From NCBI RefSeq assembly GCF_964019505.1, contig NZ_OZ026449.1, positions 620,001-684,000 of the forward strand: a DNA stretch of 64,000 nt, given 5' to 3'. The notes under the pieces were generated by a model. That model saw only the letters and a program-made list of their open reading frames with translations. It did no database searches and was not told the DNA's origin. Source of the stretch: TIUS-1 sp964019505. Lineage in GTDB: Bacteria; Bacillota_I; Bacilli_A; Mycoplasmatales; Mycoplasmataceae. The translations under genes and the position numbers were made by a program. Shown in pieces: positions 19,801-34,200 of the stretch; the stretch's first letter is position 1; every line of letters begins with the position of its first letter.

Positions 19801-21905
19801 GAGTAGTTCAAAAACAATGTTGATATGAGTTCTTGTAAAAAACTCCCAGCGATTCATCCCAAAGGCACAGTTATAAACATAACAATCAATGCATACGATA
19901 TGTATCCAAAAGATAAACTAGATGCGCTTTCCCCCATTGCTTTTAAAATACCAAGTTCTTTCGTGTTCAACTCAATTGTTTTTTTAATTGCAATGATAAT
20001 AGTTATTAGTGTAATTGCTAAGATGATTGCAGCCAATGTGTATGAAACTGTTTTATATACCGTCATAAACAATGGAACTGCACGTCAGTTCCAATTGAAT
20101 ACAGAACTTTCAATATCTTGGATATTATATGACCAAATGAAATTATCATCTATCGGCATAGTTCCATTTAGTGCCAAATGATTTTGTCTAATTGTAGTTG
20201 ACCCGGCAAACATTGATAGTTTTAATTTTTCAAAGTCTTTTTCTTTTTCAACTGAATTTTTATTTGCTTGATATATTCCAAAAATTCTAGTATCAACTAA
20301 TTTCTCATATTGACCAGTGGCTACTTGTTTTAGAGTTTTTGGTCTTGCATATATAATTGCTGAATCTTTATTGTTTGGTAATGGTATTTCTAAATTAGAG
20401 ATCGGATAATAAGTCAGTGCGTCAGATGCAATACCAGATATTACAAAGTTTGCACCACCAATATCTATTCTCTGACCTACTTTTATGCCATTGGCATTTG
20501 CAAATCCTGATGACACCAATATCTCATTAGATGCTTTGGGTTTTAAACCAGAATACAATGTGACCTTATTTCATCAATCATCATTTAAAACTACCATTCT
20601 AAAATTAATATCCAATATTTGGTCTCTATATTCTTGCTCTACTCTTGCAAGATAATCAAAATTGAATGCATTTGCTATAAATTTTTGTCTAAGCACAAAC
20701 ACTTTTTCAATTTGTCTTTGATAATCATCATAGACAACGCCATAGTTTGATGTTGCTTTATATTTGCTTAAGTCAGAGTTGCTTATATCTAACGTAGCAT
20801 TTGCAAACATACTCTCTGACAAACCTCTTCCAATCTCACCCTCGTTTAAAACTTCAAACATTTTTAATTTTGTTGGTTCGTTGATAACAAAACCTTTTTC
20901 AGTTTCTTCATTAATTCCCACAAATGATAATGATCCTCGTAATCCATTTTTCATTAATTCATCTTTTCAATTTGAACCTAATCTTTTTGTATTTGGTGTT
21001 GTAGTTGAGTTTGTGTTTATTTTTTGTTCCCATATCCAATTGTTATCCTCAGATTCACCTACAACAAAATTACTACTTGTAGTTTTGTTGTAGTTCAACC
21101 CAAAAATAAATTCATATGTTTCAGAATCCGCAATTCCAAATCCATCAGCTTTGTATGCTCAATTTAATACTTCACTTAAAACTGATGAAATCATTACATC
21201 TAAATAATCTAATAGCATTTTTGAATCACTTGTTTCATTGATTCTTTGTCTATTAATTTGATTTACTAATATGTTTTTTTGATTAATGAATTTGTATGCG
21301 GTTGTATTTTTTACATAGTCTTTTGGCGTTTCAAAAAAATCAACTTTAAAATTTTCATAAATCTCTGTTTGAAACACAGTATATAAGGGTCTCATTTTTG
21401 ATGCTAAAAAATCCGCAGACGAATAACTACGATCAACAATTAATTTTAATTCATTTTTAATTTTTACTGCTTTGGAGAATTCTTTTTCAAACACTTCTTT
21501 TGCAAATGATTTTGTTATAAAAGTTTCTTCAAATCCTTCAATGTTTTCAAAACTAGAAACATTAACATTGTATTCACTTATTACATCTTTGACTTTGGCA
21601 TCTTCTTTATCATCAAATATATCTACAAATTGATAATTCACAAAATCCATCACAGGCACTAATGCTGAAGTCTTTGAATCAGTCGATGTACCAGAACCAA
21701 CTTTATAATCTCAAACGTAGTCAACATCCCCTAGTTTGTTCATTGTTTTTTTATGGTCTGTTGTAATTCTATTTTCAACAGAAATCGATAACGTCAAAAC
21801 AAGTGAAGCCAAAAACGAAAGAATAACTATTATTGAAAACTGTATTTTAAATTTAAATACACCTTTTATACCTTGTTTAAACATTAAAAAAATGTTTGAT
21901 TTCAT
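16842..21905 (-). CDS. Giant FtsX-like ABC permease 1
   Basis: 1687 aa read through many TGA(Trp) codons. Residues 1-40 hold a basic start and one membrane helix (FSIIVILSFLASLVL). A roughly 560-residue extracellular region follows, then an FtsX-type helix cluster near 610-690 with the signature KKTIELNTKELGILKAMG. A second half begins at about 771 (MNFGFRFSMNLL) with another helix, a roughly 700-residue extracellular region and a C-terminal FtsX cluster (LVSDLFVQQYKRFMVIMKSMGY). This is a two-module MacB/FtsX-like permease without a fused ATPase, and no ATPase gene adjoins it. Substrate unknown; lipoprotein release or surface protein handling is a guess. Tandem paralogue of the next gene. 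Confidence 0.85.
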
Positions 21906-21940
21906 TGGGTTGAGTCCTTATATTTTAGATATATTTTGGA

Positions 21941-21987
21941 CAAAAAAAAAAAAAAAGCAATACTTTCTAAAGTTATTTGAAAGTATT
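21941..21987 (-). terminator. Hairpin followed by a 15-T tract, upstream of permease 1
   Basis: Stem AATACTTTC/GAAAGTATT (21959-21967 with 21979-21987), then on the minus strand GC and 15 consecutive T (complement of A at 21942-21956). It ends 36 nt before the permease 1 start and is the second terminator-like element in this gap. Confidence 0.6.
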
Positions 21988-22013
21988 GATTTCCAATATT
22001 GGTCGTAATAAAA

Positions 22014-22032
22014 AATCGCCTTTTAAGCGATT
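22014..22032 (-). terminator. Terminator after giant permease 2
   Basis: Stem AATCGC/GCGATT with a 7-nt loop, followed by six T on the minus strand, 30 nt past the permease 2 stop. Confidence 0.75.
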
Positions 22033-22061
22033 GTTTTAATATATTTTTATATTATTAATAA

Positions 22062-25000
22062 TTATTCAGTAACGCTCATGGCTTTACTTGGTGACGTCTT
22101 TCTAATTTCAATTGTCGAAATTCAGAAAGAGAAAATCAATGCACCAATAACCAATATGAATGCAGCAACTGGAGATCACCAAATTATTGCATATGGAATT
22201 GCAAATCCAAATGTACTAATTAAATACACCGTTATGTATAGTGCAAAGTTTCCTAAGAAACCAGCTATACAGAACATAATAAATGATGCAATAAATGTTG
22301 GTCCCATTGTGTACGAAATTATTTGTCAGTTTGTATAACCCATTGATTTCATAACAACCATAAATCTTTTATATTGTTGAACAAATAAATCTGAAACAAG
22401 AATCGTAGACAATGTAGACACTATAATAACTGCCGCAATCATAATTGCAGTAATTGATGCAATAACTATAGATGTTGTACTCATAAGGGCTCTCATTTCA
22501 CTTAATAAGACCATATCTAGTCCATCAAGGTTAGAACCACTCATTTCTGCTCCACCAATTGTTTTAGAACCATACTTTGTGTATTCTCCAAAGCTTACTT
22601 GTGTTGTAATTGTTTGCGGTTCTTCAATGTTTGAAAGTAATCCAGTGAAACTTCTATTGACAGGTTTTGCATATTGCCCATCCACCATTAGAGTTTGTTG
22701 TTCTAATGGTCTATTTAGATTATCTATTGCACTTACTTGTTCGTACATTTTTACACCAGTGTCAATTGTTCCATTCATTAATGGTGTCGCAGTTGATAGG
22801 TCATCAACTTCATAATTGTATGGCACGTAATATGAATTTATTTGACCACTAATTATATTAGCTAATCGTTGGTCAATAATAATAGTGTTTTCACCATATG
22901 TATTTAGTGTGTCTGTTTTTGTTACATTAACATTTTCAATTGCTGAAGTTCCAAATGTATTTGTCAAGAATTTATCATATTTAAATTCTTGATTTGCTAA
23001 TTTCATTACCATTGGATTTTTTGAGTGTTGTAATGCAATGTATCAATTAACATATCCACTTGTCAATTGGTCAAGTTGTCCATCTACAAAGTTGGTTTTA
23101 GGAGGAACATATCCCTTATTATATTTCAATGAATACGGTTTGAACCCAACAAAGTTTTTAACCTCAGCATCAGATAATCCAGCATTTTTTCATGCATTAA
23201 CTGTTGCTATTGGCAACTCTTCACTTGTTAGATCTTTTGTTCAATTTTTTGGATCATTAGGTGCTGCAGAATTATATGCTATGTCTAGATGCTCTTTTGC
23301 AAATTTTTCAGGCAATACCAAATAAATATCATCATATGAATAATATGGTCTCATTCTTGTATTTCATTCAAATTCATTTTCAGTTTTAGTTTGGTAGAAT
23401 TCACCAAATCCAAAAGCGTTAGCAGCCAACGAATCATCTTCGTTCCATATTGGAGCATACGTTAATTTTGACTTATTCAACATATCAACAGGTAATCAAT
23501 ATTTACTATTGTCTTTGCTTTGTTGGACAAACCTTTCATTCAATACATCTTTATTAAAATCTCTTTGGAAATTTGTATCATCATACAATCAAGCTTGTTG
23601 TGGGACAACTATGTTTTCATTGTCTAATGTTCAAGCTTGGATTTCAGTTGATAAATTATTTAACTCACCTTTTTTATACGTAATGTTTGCTTGGTGGTTA
23701 AATGAAGCTGGAATGTCTAATGTTTTTGTTGCACTGTCATATAGTTTGTGTCCATTATTTAAAACAATATCTTTTTCATTTTCATTTAGATTTGACGAAA
23801 AGATCATATTTTCTAATTTTTGATAATTAATATCATCAACTTGGAATGCATTATCATCTCCAATTTCAAATGCAGATTGGTCAGTTGGTAAACCAATAAA
23901 GTTAACATTTCCTCTATCAGAGTTTGCAGAAACTCTAGTCACAAAAGTATCCTTTCCGGGAACATAACTTCAAGTAGATCACCCAAATCCGAATTGGTTA
24001 ACTCGGTTATCTGATTTATTTACATAACCTTTTATAAAGTTCGGAGCAGTACCCAATAGAACACTAATTATTTGTTCTTTTCAACTATCTCCTCCAGCTG
24101 CTGCCGCATCCGGAACTAACATAGTCAATATTCGAGGTACAACTCCATTTAGTAAACTTGTAACTTCATTAATTTTTTGTTTCTTATCTTCAAACGCATC
24201 ACTTAAAATTTCATAATTATTTGGTTTTTTATGAAGTGTTCATTCTAATATTCTTTGGAAGTCCACTATTGAAAATAGTTTACCTCCAGTTTCAGCTAGG
24301 TTGTTTGCAGCTACAGACAATAATGGTGATAGCAACGGTACTTGTTCAGTGTTTCCTGGCAATCCATTAGCTAGAACATCATACACTCACCCAGCGTTAA
24401 ATTCTCTATTATTGTTATCATTTAAATACACATGCGGCACGACAGATGATTCTACTTGTGCACCAGCAGTTGTATTAGAGGTGTAGAAGTTATCTATCTT
24501 GTCTCCAAATTTACCGTTTGCATCAACTAGAAAATCATCATATTCATCTACACCAAGTGTAGCTGATGCTGAAATTTTACCTAATGGTGCATTGTAAATT
24601 GGTTTTGTTGATTTAAATTCATTTTTATAATTTGTGTATTCAAAGTATTTATCACTTACACCGGTTGCTGTTGCAGGTATGGCAATCAGTGTTGAAATAA
24701 ATAACCCTGAGAAAAATACTGTAGTTAATATTATTAAAGATTTCTTAAATCCAGATGATGCCAACCCAATACTGAATCTAACTCCGAATCCAAATTTTTT
24801 AAAGAATGTTCCGTTAATTCAATCAATGAATTTATTTGATTTTGTTTCTTTTGAAGCGTTCATTGTAAGTATCTTGTTAACAGGTTTTTTACATATGAAG
24901 TACGCTGTTAAATATGAAATAACTAACGTTAGAACACCAAATGCTAATACTCCCAATGCAATAGCTTTCGGATCAAAAACAAACAATCATCTAGATCCTG

Positions 25001-27200
25001 ATGAATAGTTTAGAAATAATATAGACATAAACTCTTGTAAGAAACTTGCAAGAATTCAACCAAGTGGAACTGTTATAAACATAACTATTAATGAATATGA
25101 AATATAACTATACGCAAGTTGTGAAGAACTCACTCCTAATGCTTTTAAAATACCTAGCTCTTTCGCATTTAGTTCTATTGTTTTTTTGATTGCAATAACC
25201 ATTGTGATTATTGTAATCACTAAAATAAGAAGTGCGAGCGAGAGTGCGACAATTTCATAAATCATCATTAATAGCGGAGTCATTGTTCAGTTCAAATTGA
25301 ATACTGAACTTTCTCTATCGACAATATCATATGATCAAACAAATTTTTCTTTTTTAGTATTCCCAGCTAAGGCATCGTGGTTTTGTCTAATAGTTAGAGC
25401 ACCTGCGAACATTGATAATTTTAGTTTATTAATTTGTTCTTCTTTATTACCCTCACCTGTTCAATTGTACAATCCAAATAATCTCGTATCAATCATTGAA
25501 CCATAGTCATTATCACCTGTTCTAGATAATGTGTCAGGTTTACCATATACAATTGCAGACTTTCTGTTATTTGGCAATGGTACATCCAAACTAGCAATTG
25601 GATAATAAGTTAATGCATCAGATGCAATACCAGAAATTACAAAATGCCCACCACCAATATCGATTCTTTGTCCAACATTGATTCCATTAGAATTTGCAAA
25701 CCCTGATGAAATCAAAATTTCATTAGACGCCTTTGGCATTAAACCAGAATATAAAGTAACCTTATCTAATCAATTGTCCGTTAGAGATACCATTCTAAAA
25801 TTAATATCTGATATTTGATCTTTGAATTCTTGTTCAATTCTAGGTGCATATTCAAATCCAAATGATTTTGCAAGTATTTGTTGTCTTAAAACAAACACAT
25901 TTTCAATTTGTCTTTGGTACCCTTTTTCTTTATTATTTTTTCAATCTAGATTTCCACTGTGTTCTGAATATATTCCAAAATTCTGTGATGTGTTTCTTAT
26001 TCCTGAACTATTAAAAATACTTTCAGTAAGACCAGCTTGTCTCAGCGAAGTCCCATCAACCATTTCATACATCTTTAATCTTGTTGGTTCATTTACCACT
26101 GAAACATTTAGTTTAGCTCCAGTTGAATTTGAACTGATTGCAACAAAAGATAATGCCCCACGCAAACCATAAGTTTTTAATTGTTCTTGTCACATTTCAT
26201 CTTGTAGTATAAATTGATCTTTTTCCTCTTCGGCAAAAGTTTCTAATATACCTTTGTTGCTAATATCTATTTTTTGTTCTCAAGTTCATGGATCTTCAGC
26301 AACAACAAAATTATTATTTTTAGACGTGTTTGCAGTGGCTTTAATACCAAATATAAATTCGTATATTTCACCCGATAATGTCATACCATAGTCTAACGCT
26401 TTATTTGTTCAAACCAATACCTCACTCAATAAAGAAGCAGTCATAACATCAATGTAATTATTTAACATTGTAGCCTCAGTGCTTGGTGTTTGATTTTTAT
26501 TATTCAAATCAATTTCAGTTTGTTCTATTTTGTTTTCTGTAATAAATTTGAAAACAGTAGATTCAAGTGCATATTCCTTCACATTATCAAAATAGTCTTC
26601 CACAAAATTAATATTTATTTGTTCTCTAAGGACATTGTATAATTCAGAAATATATGCGAAGGAATTATTTTTATAGTCTCCAGATGTAAAACTCAATGTT
26701 GAAACTCTGATCAACTCAGATTTTAATGCCAATGTATCTTTTGTTTTAAGTTTTGTAAAAGCTTTGTTGAATTCTTTACTTTCAAATGATTTTGTAATGA
26801 AAGTTTCATCAAAACCTTTAATCCCTTCGAACCCTTCCCCTTCGAAACCAGAAGTATTTACGTTGTATTCGCTAATTACGTTTTTGATTAGCACTTCTTC
26901 GCCACTGCCGTCATATGCTTCAACATATTGATTATTAACAAAATCAAACACAGGAACAATTGATGACATTCTTGAGTCACTTGCATTCGCTCCAACTTTG
27001 TAGTTTCAAACATAGTCAACATCACCGAGCTTATTCATTGTTTTTTTATGATCAGATGATATTCTTGAATCAACTGAAATAGATAGCGTTAAAACAAGCG
27101 ACGCCAAGAAAGAAAGAATCACAATAATTACAAATTGTATCTTAAATTTAAATACACCTTTTATACCTTGCTTAAGCAAAAGAAAAATATTTGGTCTCAT
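22062..27200 (-). CDS. Giant FtsX-like ABC permease 2
   Basis: 1712 aa, same plan as its downstream neighbour and clearly paralogous: both begin with an IFLxxKQGIKGVFKFKIQF segment followed by the same hydrophobic helix, share ELGILKALG-type FtsX signatures (near residues 640-700), and end in SFWISTIEIR. Two extracellular regions of roughly 550 and 700 residues. Start 27200 follows GGAG at 8 nt; an upstream in-frame ATG is rejected for lack of a binding site. Divergent from the lipoprotein at 27284 over a shared palindromic promoter. No ATPase gene adjoins it. Confidence 0.85.
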
Positions 27201-27256
27201 TAATAATCTCCATTTTACTGTCTTTACTAGCAAATTAATTGTTATTATTTATTAGA

Positions 27257-27274
27257 TTTATTATATATAATAAA
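27257..27274. promoter_or_regulatory. Palindromic divergent promoter, permease 2 / lipoprotein
   Basis: TTTATTATATATAATAAA is a perfect palindrome giving TATAAT on the plus strand at 27266-27271 and on the minus strand at 27265-27260. On the plus side only 12 nt separate the -10 box from the ATG. Confidence 0.5.
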
Positions 27275-27283
27275 CACATTAAA

Positions 27284-28963
27284 ATGAAAAAGTTACTTAC
27301 TATATTAGGAATCGTTGCGTTAACTGTGTCTGCGTCAGGTACAGTTGTTTCATGTTCATTAACTGATGGTATTTCTAAAAGTATTGATAGAAAAGTTAAT
27401 GACTTATCTAAAGTTGTAACCGCAGCATTACGTCCTGCAATTGCACACACAATAGCCAACAGAGACACCGGTGCACTATGAAGTGGATTATCAGGTATGA
27501 GTGCAAATGATGCCATTAGCGGTCTTGATATCAATGATGAAAGATCTGTTAAAGATATCATTGCTAACCCGTTGCAATTTAATTCAGAAAATACAAAAGA
27601 CATTGCTCACTTAAGTGGCGTAGAAACAAGGGGTGAAATATTACAAGATGGCGCAAGAACAATCTCTCCTTCAACAATAAGTACAATATCAGGACTTGGA
27701 GGGATTCTTTTAAATCTTTTTGCTAGTCAAGGTGGTTTTCAGCCTCAATTAGCTCATAGTATATCTCCTATTTTGGGAATGGCATCAAATGTTCTTGGAT
27801 TAGGTAATACATTTTCTGTTGCGATTGCCAGCATAAAGTTAGAACACATATTTGGAGGTTTTTTAAGTGATGCATTGGCATCGTTTTGAGATATGAGTGA
27901 CGGAATAATAGAAATACCTTTTGCAGGTGTTAAAAAAGCAGTTGGGACCGTTGCTTGAATAGCTGTTAACCTTTTCCTTCAGGGATTTTTATCTGGCTTC
28001 TTGAATGATTTAGGAGTCAATGGTACATACAAAAATGCAACACTCACAATTACTTTAGGTAACAAAAATATACCATCAATACATGAGTTGGTAGACTACT
28101 TAGAATCGAATTCAGAAGCGTTAGATGCCAAATTAGCAGACATGACAAATGTCAATACTTTAAGTAATTTCAATAAAAATCTTGTTGATACTTTGGATTT
28201 CAGTAAAGATGATAAAAGCCAAATGTTTAACAATACCATATCAAATAATAATACTCCTTTATCTTCAAAAATAGCTACACCAAATTTTACAAATGGAATA
28301 ATAAACCTATTAACATTCATTTTCAAACCTTTAGACAGTGCGCATGAAATTACAATTTTTGCAACTGACAAAAGAAGTTCGATTGCAAAAAATCAGTTAG
28401 CTGCAACGTTAGCATTTATACTTTCAGATCCAATTAAGGCTACTATTGGTCCTTCTGGAACGCCAATTACATTAAGTCAAATCTTAGGTCTTGAATATGA
28501 TAAAAATAAAAACCCATACTTTTCAGGTTATGAGAGTCAATCGGAAGAAAACACAAACCAAGAAGTTGGCACACTATTTAATTCATTAAATTTAATATTT
28601 GACAGTGGTGTTTTAAAAAATCTTATGAGTAACGAAGGTTTGCAAATTTTTAAAACTCTTGATTCCAAATCTAAAGAACATGAACGCGAATTCTTTACCC
28701 CACTAATTGATGAGAGAAATTTTAAAATAAATAAAATTTCTCATAGTGGATTTGACAAACAAGATGAAGATTCAATATTAGAATTTGACATAACGTTCAC
28801 TAACCCTATCTTTGATAAGATAATAAACTTACATAACGAAACTGATAAAGATGAGAATGGCATATTTAAAGTTTTCAAAAAAGGAAAATTCCATGTAGTA
28901 GTTACTGGTTCTAATGGTGAGCCATACAAAATTGAAAGTTTAGAATTAATATCTAAAACATAA
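27284..28963 (+). CDS. Large surface lipoprotein (MOLPALP-like)
   Basis: 559 aa. The N-terminus is a bacterial lipoprotein signal: MKKLLTILGIVALTVSASG then the lipobox VVSC, so the mature protein should be lipid-anchored at Cys24 on the outer face. The body has Gly/Ala/Leu-rich helical stretches (about 100-240) and a polar C-terminal domain. Three TGA(Trp) codons. No Shine-Dalgarno sequence precedes the ATG, and the -10 box position predicts a leaderless mRNA. It resembles the paralogous Mollicute lipoproteins called MOLPALP; that assignment is from signal, size and context, not a search. Confidence 0.75.
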
Positions 28964-28968
28964 TCAAA

Positions 28969-28992
28969 AAAATGAATCTTGAGATTCATTTT
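28969..28992. terminator. Bidirectional terminator between the two lipoprotein genes
   Basis: Stem AAAATGAATC/GATTCATTTT with a TTGA loop and T-runs on both sides. It overlaps the stop codon of the minus-strand lipoprotein. Confidence 0.85.
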
Positions 28993-31226
28993 TATTTTGT
29001 GATTTTTGCAATTGATCAATAGTTGTTTTCATCTAATACTAAAGTAATTACATATGTCTTGTTTTTACCATTGGGTAGTTTTCTATATAAGTTGTAATCA
29101 AACTTAGTTTCTTTACCCTCTTCAAATATTGGAAGATTAGCTGTAAAGTCACTTAGTTTATCCATAGATCATAGTTTATTGTCATATAAAGGTTTGAAGA
29201 ATTTTTTATCTAATTCTTCTTCACGTTGTTTTGGCATCTCTATTAATACAGATTGTATTGCCATTGATATTGAATATAACAATGGACCAGATTCTCCACC
29301 AAATAATTCAATAGCCATTTCACCAACTGAACCAGTGTGAACACTTGTTCTTGATGATTTTAATCCTAAAGCAATATATGCTCTAGCATTTTTAGCTGGT
29401 AGATTTGAATTGTTGTATTCATATGAAATAGCTGTCTCATTTGGTTTTGGATATACAACTTTAATTGTATTTTCAAAAGTTAATGCCTCAGTTTTTGAAA
29501 TAAATTCAGATAAGTTAATTCCAGGATTTGAATCAATTTCAACTTTTGAATATGCAACTCGCATTACTAATTCTTTAACATTTTGTAAGTTGAACGTAAT
29601 ATCATTTTTACCTGGTTCAAATTTATCTTCTAAGAATTTTGCGATATTTTCAATAGATAAATATTTAAATATTGATAGTAATGCCATTGTTGAATTTAGT
29701 TCATTCCCATCAGGTCCTACTTGATTTAAGAATTTTTCATCAGTAATTAGTTCTTTGATTGGCTGGTAACTAAATACAGCCGTTGTGGCATCTATTATCA
29801 TTTCATATATTGAGTTTAAATCAATATCATCAAGTAATGGTTTAATTGCTTTTGTGATTTGTCCAGATATAACCAAACCTCATAAAAAACTATTTGCCAC
29901 ACCCAATCACCCAATTAGACTATCTTTTGTTTTTATTGCACTCCCAACTACTCCAGAAATCGAACTAGGTAATAATTTAACAACCTCCTCAAGAATCGGT
30001 AGAACAAACTCATCATATGTATCAACGGTTGTTCCATTTAAGAAGATAATTATTTGTTGCACAACAACTTTTAATTCCTTCTTTACAGCATTGCTTAAAA
30101 TTTTTCCATCCTCTTTATTATTTAAGTACAGGAATATTTTTTTTGCAAATTCAATCACACTATCAACGAGCGAGATGGCTTCTTCCGATTTTCAAGTTAC
30201 AGATACATCAGCCAATAGCGTGTGAACTAGTTTACCCAATATTGGAGTTATACTTGTTAATAACATTGGTGTAAGAATCGTGAGAATTGGTAATATTGTA
30301 ATATTTGTTGCAACCCTTCTTTCAACTTGTAGATTAACGTCAGTAGTTGTAAGGTATTTAAATAGATTTGTAAGTTTTGAAATATTTATTTTGTTATCAC
30401 TAATTCCATCAACTCATTTTGTTTCATTTGAATATTTTTCAAATGATAGTGATTTGTTTTTTAGGTATTTATCAAAGTAGTTATATCCTACTTTGATTGT
30501 AAATTTAACATATTGAACAATATTTGATATTGTTTGTTCGTTGGAGTTTAACTCAGCCTTTACTTCAGCTATGGTTTTAGCTTCGGTTGTTGGTACATAG
30601 TCCATTATGTAATCATCAATTACTTCTAATGTACTTTCTCCTTTATCTCCTTCAATCAATTCAAACAGTGTTCCAAGTGTACCACCAATACTTTCTCCTG
30701 CTAAATCTATTACCGTAGCAAGTGTAGTTGGGCTAAACCCAACTGTAAGTACATCTAATAGTGTTTCAACTAATCTACTAATACCATCAATTGATTTTGT
30801 TCCTGCAAAATATCCAGATGTGTCATTTGAAATTATCTCACTTACACCCGTTGGATTTTCTACTGGTTCTGGTTTTTTAACATAAGTATATTTTGAGTCT
30901 CCAAATGTTGATTCAAATAGTTCATTCATTTTTGATTCTTTATTTTGATTGATAACAAAGTCTTTACCCAATGTGTCATCAATTTTCATTTGACCATATT
31001 TATCAATCATGTATTTTTGTGCAATTGACATATGACCGCTTTCTTTTGATTCGTTACTATCATTTAATATTGCCGTTCTAGCCGCAAAGGAAGCAATCTT
31101 AGCATGTTTAAAATAAAGATTTTGATAACCTTCAGATAAATTAGTTGTGGCACAACTAATTGCTGTTAGTGTTGAAAATATAACAAGAACCATTACAAAT
31201 AGTAAGCTAATTATTTTTTTAAACAT
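28992..31226 (-). CDS. Large surface lipoprotein (MOLPALP-like), operon with permease 3
   Basis: 744 aa. Signal MFKKIISLLFVMVLVIFSTL then lipobox AISC, predicting a lipid-anchored surface protein. The body alternates amphipathic helical and polar regions and reads through several TGA(Trp) codons. AAGGAG precedes the start, and only 16 nt separate it from permease 3, so the two should be cotranscribed. Convergent with the 559-aa lipoprotein. Function unknown; being paired with an FtsX-like permease suggests they work together. Confidence 0.75.
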
Positions 31227-31242
31227 AAAATTTTCTCCTTTT

Positions 31243-34200
31243 TTAACTTTGTTTAAAACCGTCAACTGGTTTTAATAACAATATTTTGTTTGATATTATA
31301 ACTGAACCAATTATTCACAGCGGGATCAATAATCCAAATGCGATTAGTGGTACTAATGGTGACACCACAAATGGTACTGCCATTCCAAATGAAATTATTG
31401 TTCCAATAATTGCACTTACAAGTCCTCAAGATATCAAAAACCCAACAGTTGTTGATAACAGAACTAGGATAAATGAAATTGAAAATAATAGTATTTGTAT
31501 TTCTCGTTTTCTATATCCAAATGCTTTAAGTGAAACAATGAACATCCTCAATCTTGATAGATAAATATCTGAAGATATGAATATAACTATTATTACAATT
31601 ATTAAAATAATCGTAATAAATATAATTGCTATAAACATTGTTAACTTAAATATTTGATCTATCACTTCATTTTGTTCATCTAACAACAGTGCATTTTCTA
31701 TAGCGATACTTAATGTATTAAAGTCTTCATGCATTGCAAATGTTGATGAACCATCTTTTGTTTGCATTGAAACTCCAGTTGTTATTTGTAGTGGTTCTTT
31801 TACATTTGAAAATACAGTATTTGAATATGTGTTAACAAGTGAATCATAAACATCATTTTGAGAACCCTTAATATACGCATCGTATTCTCAATTATTTGTG
31901 TTTAATGTTTCAAATTTTCTTTTGTTATAAAGGTCTAACCCTTCATCTTTTTTTGCTCAATTATTTTTATCTAACCTTGAGTGATCAAAGATTGTTTGTT
32001 TGTTATTTTCAACTGAAATTAATAAGTTTAATAAATCCGAGTTAGTGATTATTCCAACACCACTATATGTGTCTAATATATCAACAACTTTGAAATTAAC
32101 ATTTGGCTTAATTAATTCATTGTTTGGTGTTGATTTGACAGTTAATCCATTCAATTCACCATCACTACGTTGCATCATTTCTTTTAATCAATAGTTCATT
32201 GAATATGCACTACTAAATGTATCCATGTATTGTTCATTACCTCTATAGGTTGTAAACACATCGGTGTCAAATGGTTTTACCATTACTCATTCAGTATTGT
32301 CATTTATTTCCAATTCTTCATTTGATTTTTCATATGCGTTTATTGTATCTTTTGGTACGCTGCGACTTTTAATAGTTTTTGCATTTCCATTTTCATCAAT
32401 TCAATTAGATTTTTTCATTTCATTTGATGAACCAAAAGCGCCATTGTTTGTTACAAATTTATTAACTTGTGCAGTATCACCAATTAATGTTGTTGGTATA
32501 AACAACTTAAAATTTCTGTAGTTGTAATATGGCCTTAAATAAGAGGCATTGATTTTTGTATTTCCATTTTCATCATAGTCATATGCAAAATCACCATACA
32601 TATATGCCCCATCATTTAAAGTAACAGGTTTTCTAGTCTGAGGTTCTCTTGCGTCAAGTGTTTCATAATAGTCATCTTTTTTACCATCAATCACATGTGA
32701 GTATTGATTTTTATATGATGTTTTATTTGGATCGATTGTAAATGGATTTTTATATACATGCCCTACTGCATCTTTTGTATATGTTTTAGGATTTAATATT
32801 TTTGTATCATCTTTTCCAAAGTTGGTTTTAAAATAATCTGATTGATAAAAGTCAGTATCATCATATTTTCAAGCGGCATTTGGAATTACAAAGTCTTTTG
32901 CATTTCCGGCATTTAATACATATTTTTTACTATTAGAATTAACCCCATTAATAACATCGCCAACATTTAAACCATTAACAATTTTTTGATTTTGGTTTAC
33001 AACAATCGGAATGTTTAATGTGTTTGTATTTTTGTCATAGTATTTATTTTTTTCATTTATATCATTTATTTCACCATTGAAATATTTGTAAATATCGTTA
33101 ACGTCTTTATCTTTTCCATAAAGTTTATCGTAAGCTTTATTGGGAATTTCAAAAGCAGTTTGGTTGTTATTAACACCAACAACATCTAAGTTTCCTGAAT
33201 CACTATTAACTGTCAATGATGTACCAAGTGTGTCTTTTCCTGGTACTACATTTACGGTATTGAATCCAAAGTTAATTGCTGATTGTCTTTCTTTTACACC
33301 AATGTATTCTTTGATATAAGATGGAGCTTTTGTTGTGAAAGAACGTAACAATGCTTCTTTTCAATCAACGCCGTCTTCAAAATCCATGTTAGGGAATTTT
33401 ACCATCTTTAATATCGATGGAAGCGCTCCAGCGATTGTTCTTATAATTCTGTCAGCATCCTTTGATTTTGCCTTCATTGAAAGACCATTGTTCTCGTTCA
33501 TATTTTCTGTAATCAATTGGTCAAACATACCAATTGACAATGATTTACCATTTGGAGCGTGGAAGTTATATGTTATGGCTCCATATACAACTGAAACCAT
33601 CTCTGATGGGTCATTTACAATGTCATCATATGAACTTCTTATTCCTTGTTCTCCAGGAGAATATAAGAGCTGTGGTAATAGAGATGAGTTAGCTGAAATT
33701 GAATTATAACCATTTGGTCTATTGATTATTCTTGTATCTTTAGTTTTACCGATTTCATAATTGATATCAGTCATGCTATCAATATTTGCATCAACCCCTT
33801 CTCAGAAATTAATATTTTTTGATGATTGTGGGTCGTTTGTAATTGGATCATTTAATTTAAATTCATTTTTGTATTTAACATTCTCTAGGTATTTTGACTT
33901 TGTCGTTAATGCTACAGATGGAATGAAGATCAAATTAGAAACCATAAATGATGACACAAGAATCAACACTGACATCAGTATTAAGTTTCTTGACGAACTG
34001 GAAGCCACATCAAATATAAGTCTTCTTTTGAATCCTGTGTTTTTTATTATTTTTGTTTTAATAAATGTAAATACCACATTTTTTGAAGGTATGTTATTTT
34101 CATTTATCAATTCAATATATGGTTTAGACATTTTTATTCATGATATCAACATCGTTAACACCACCCCCACAAGTAATCCAATTACTGCAAACGAAATCAA

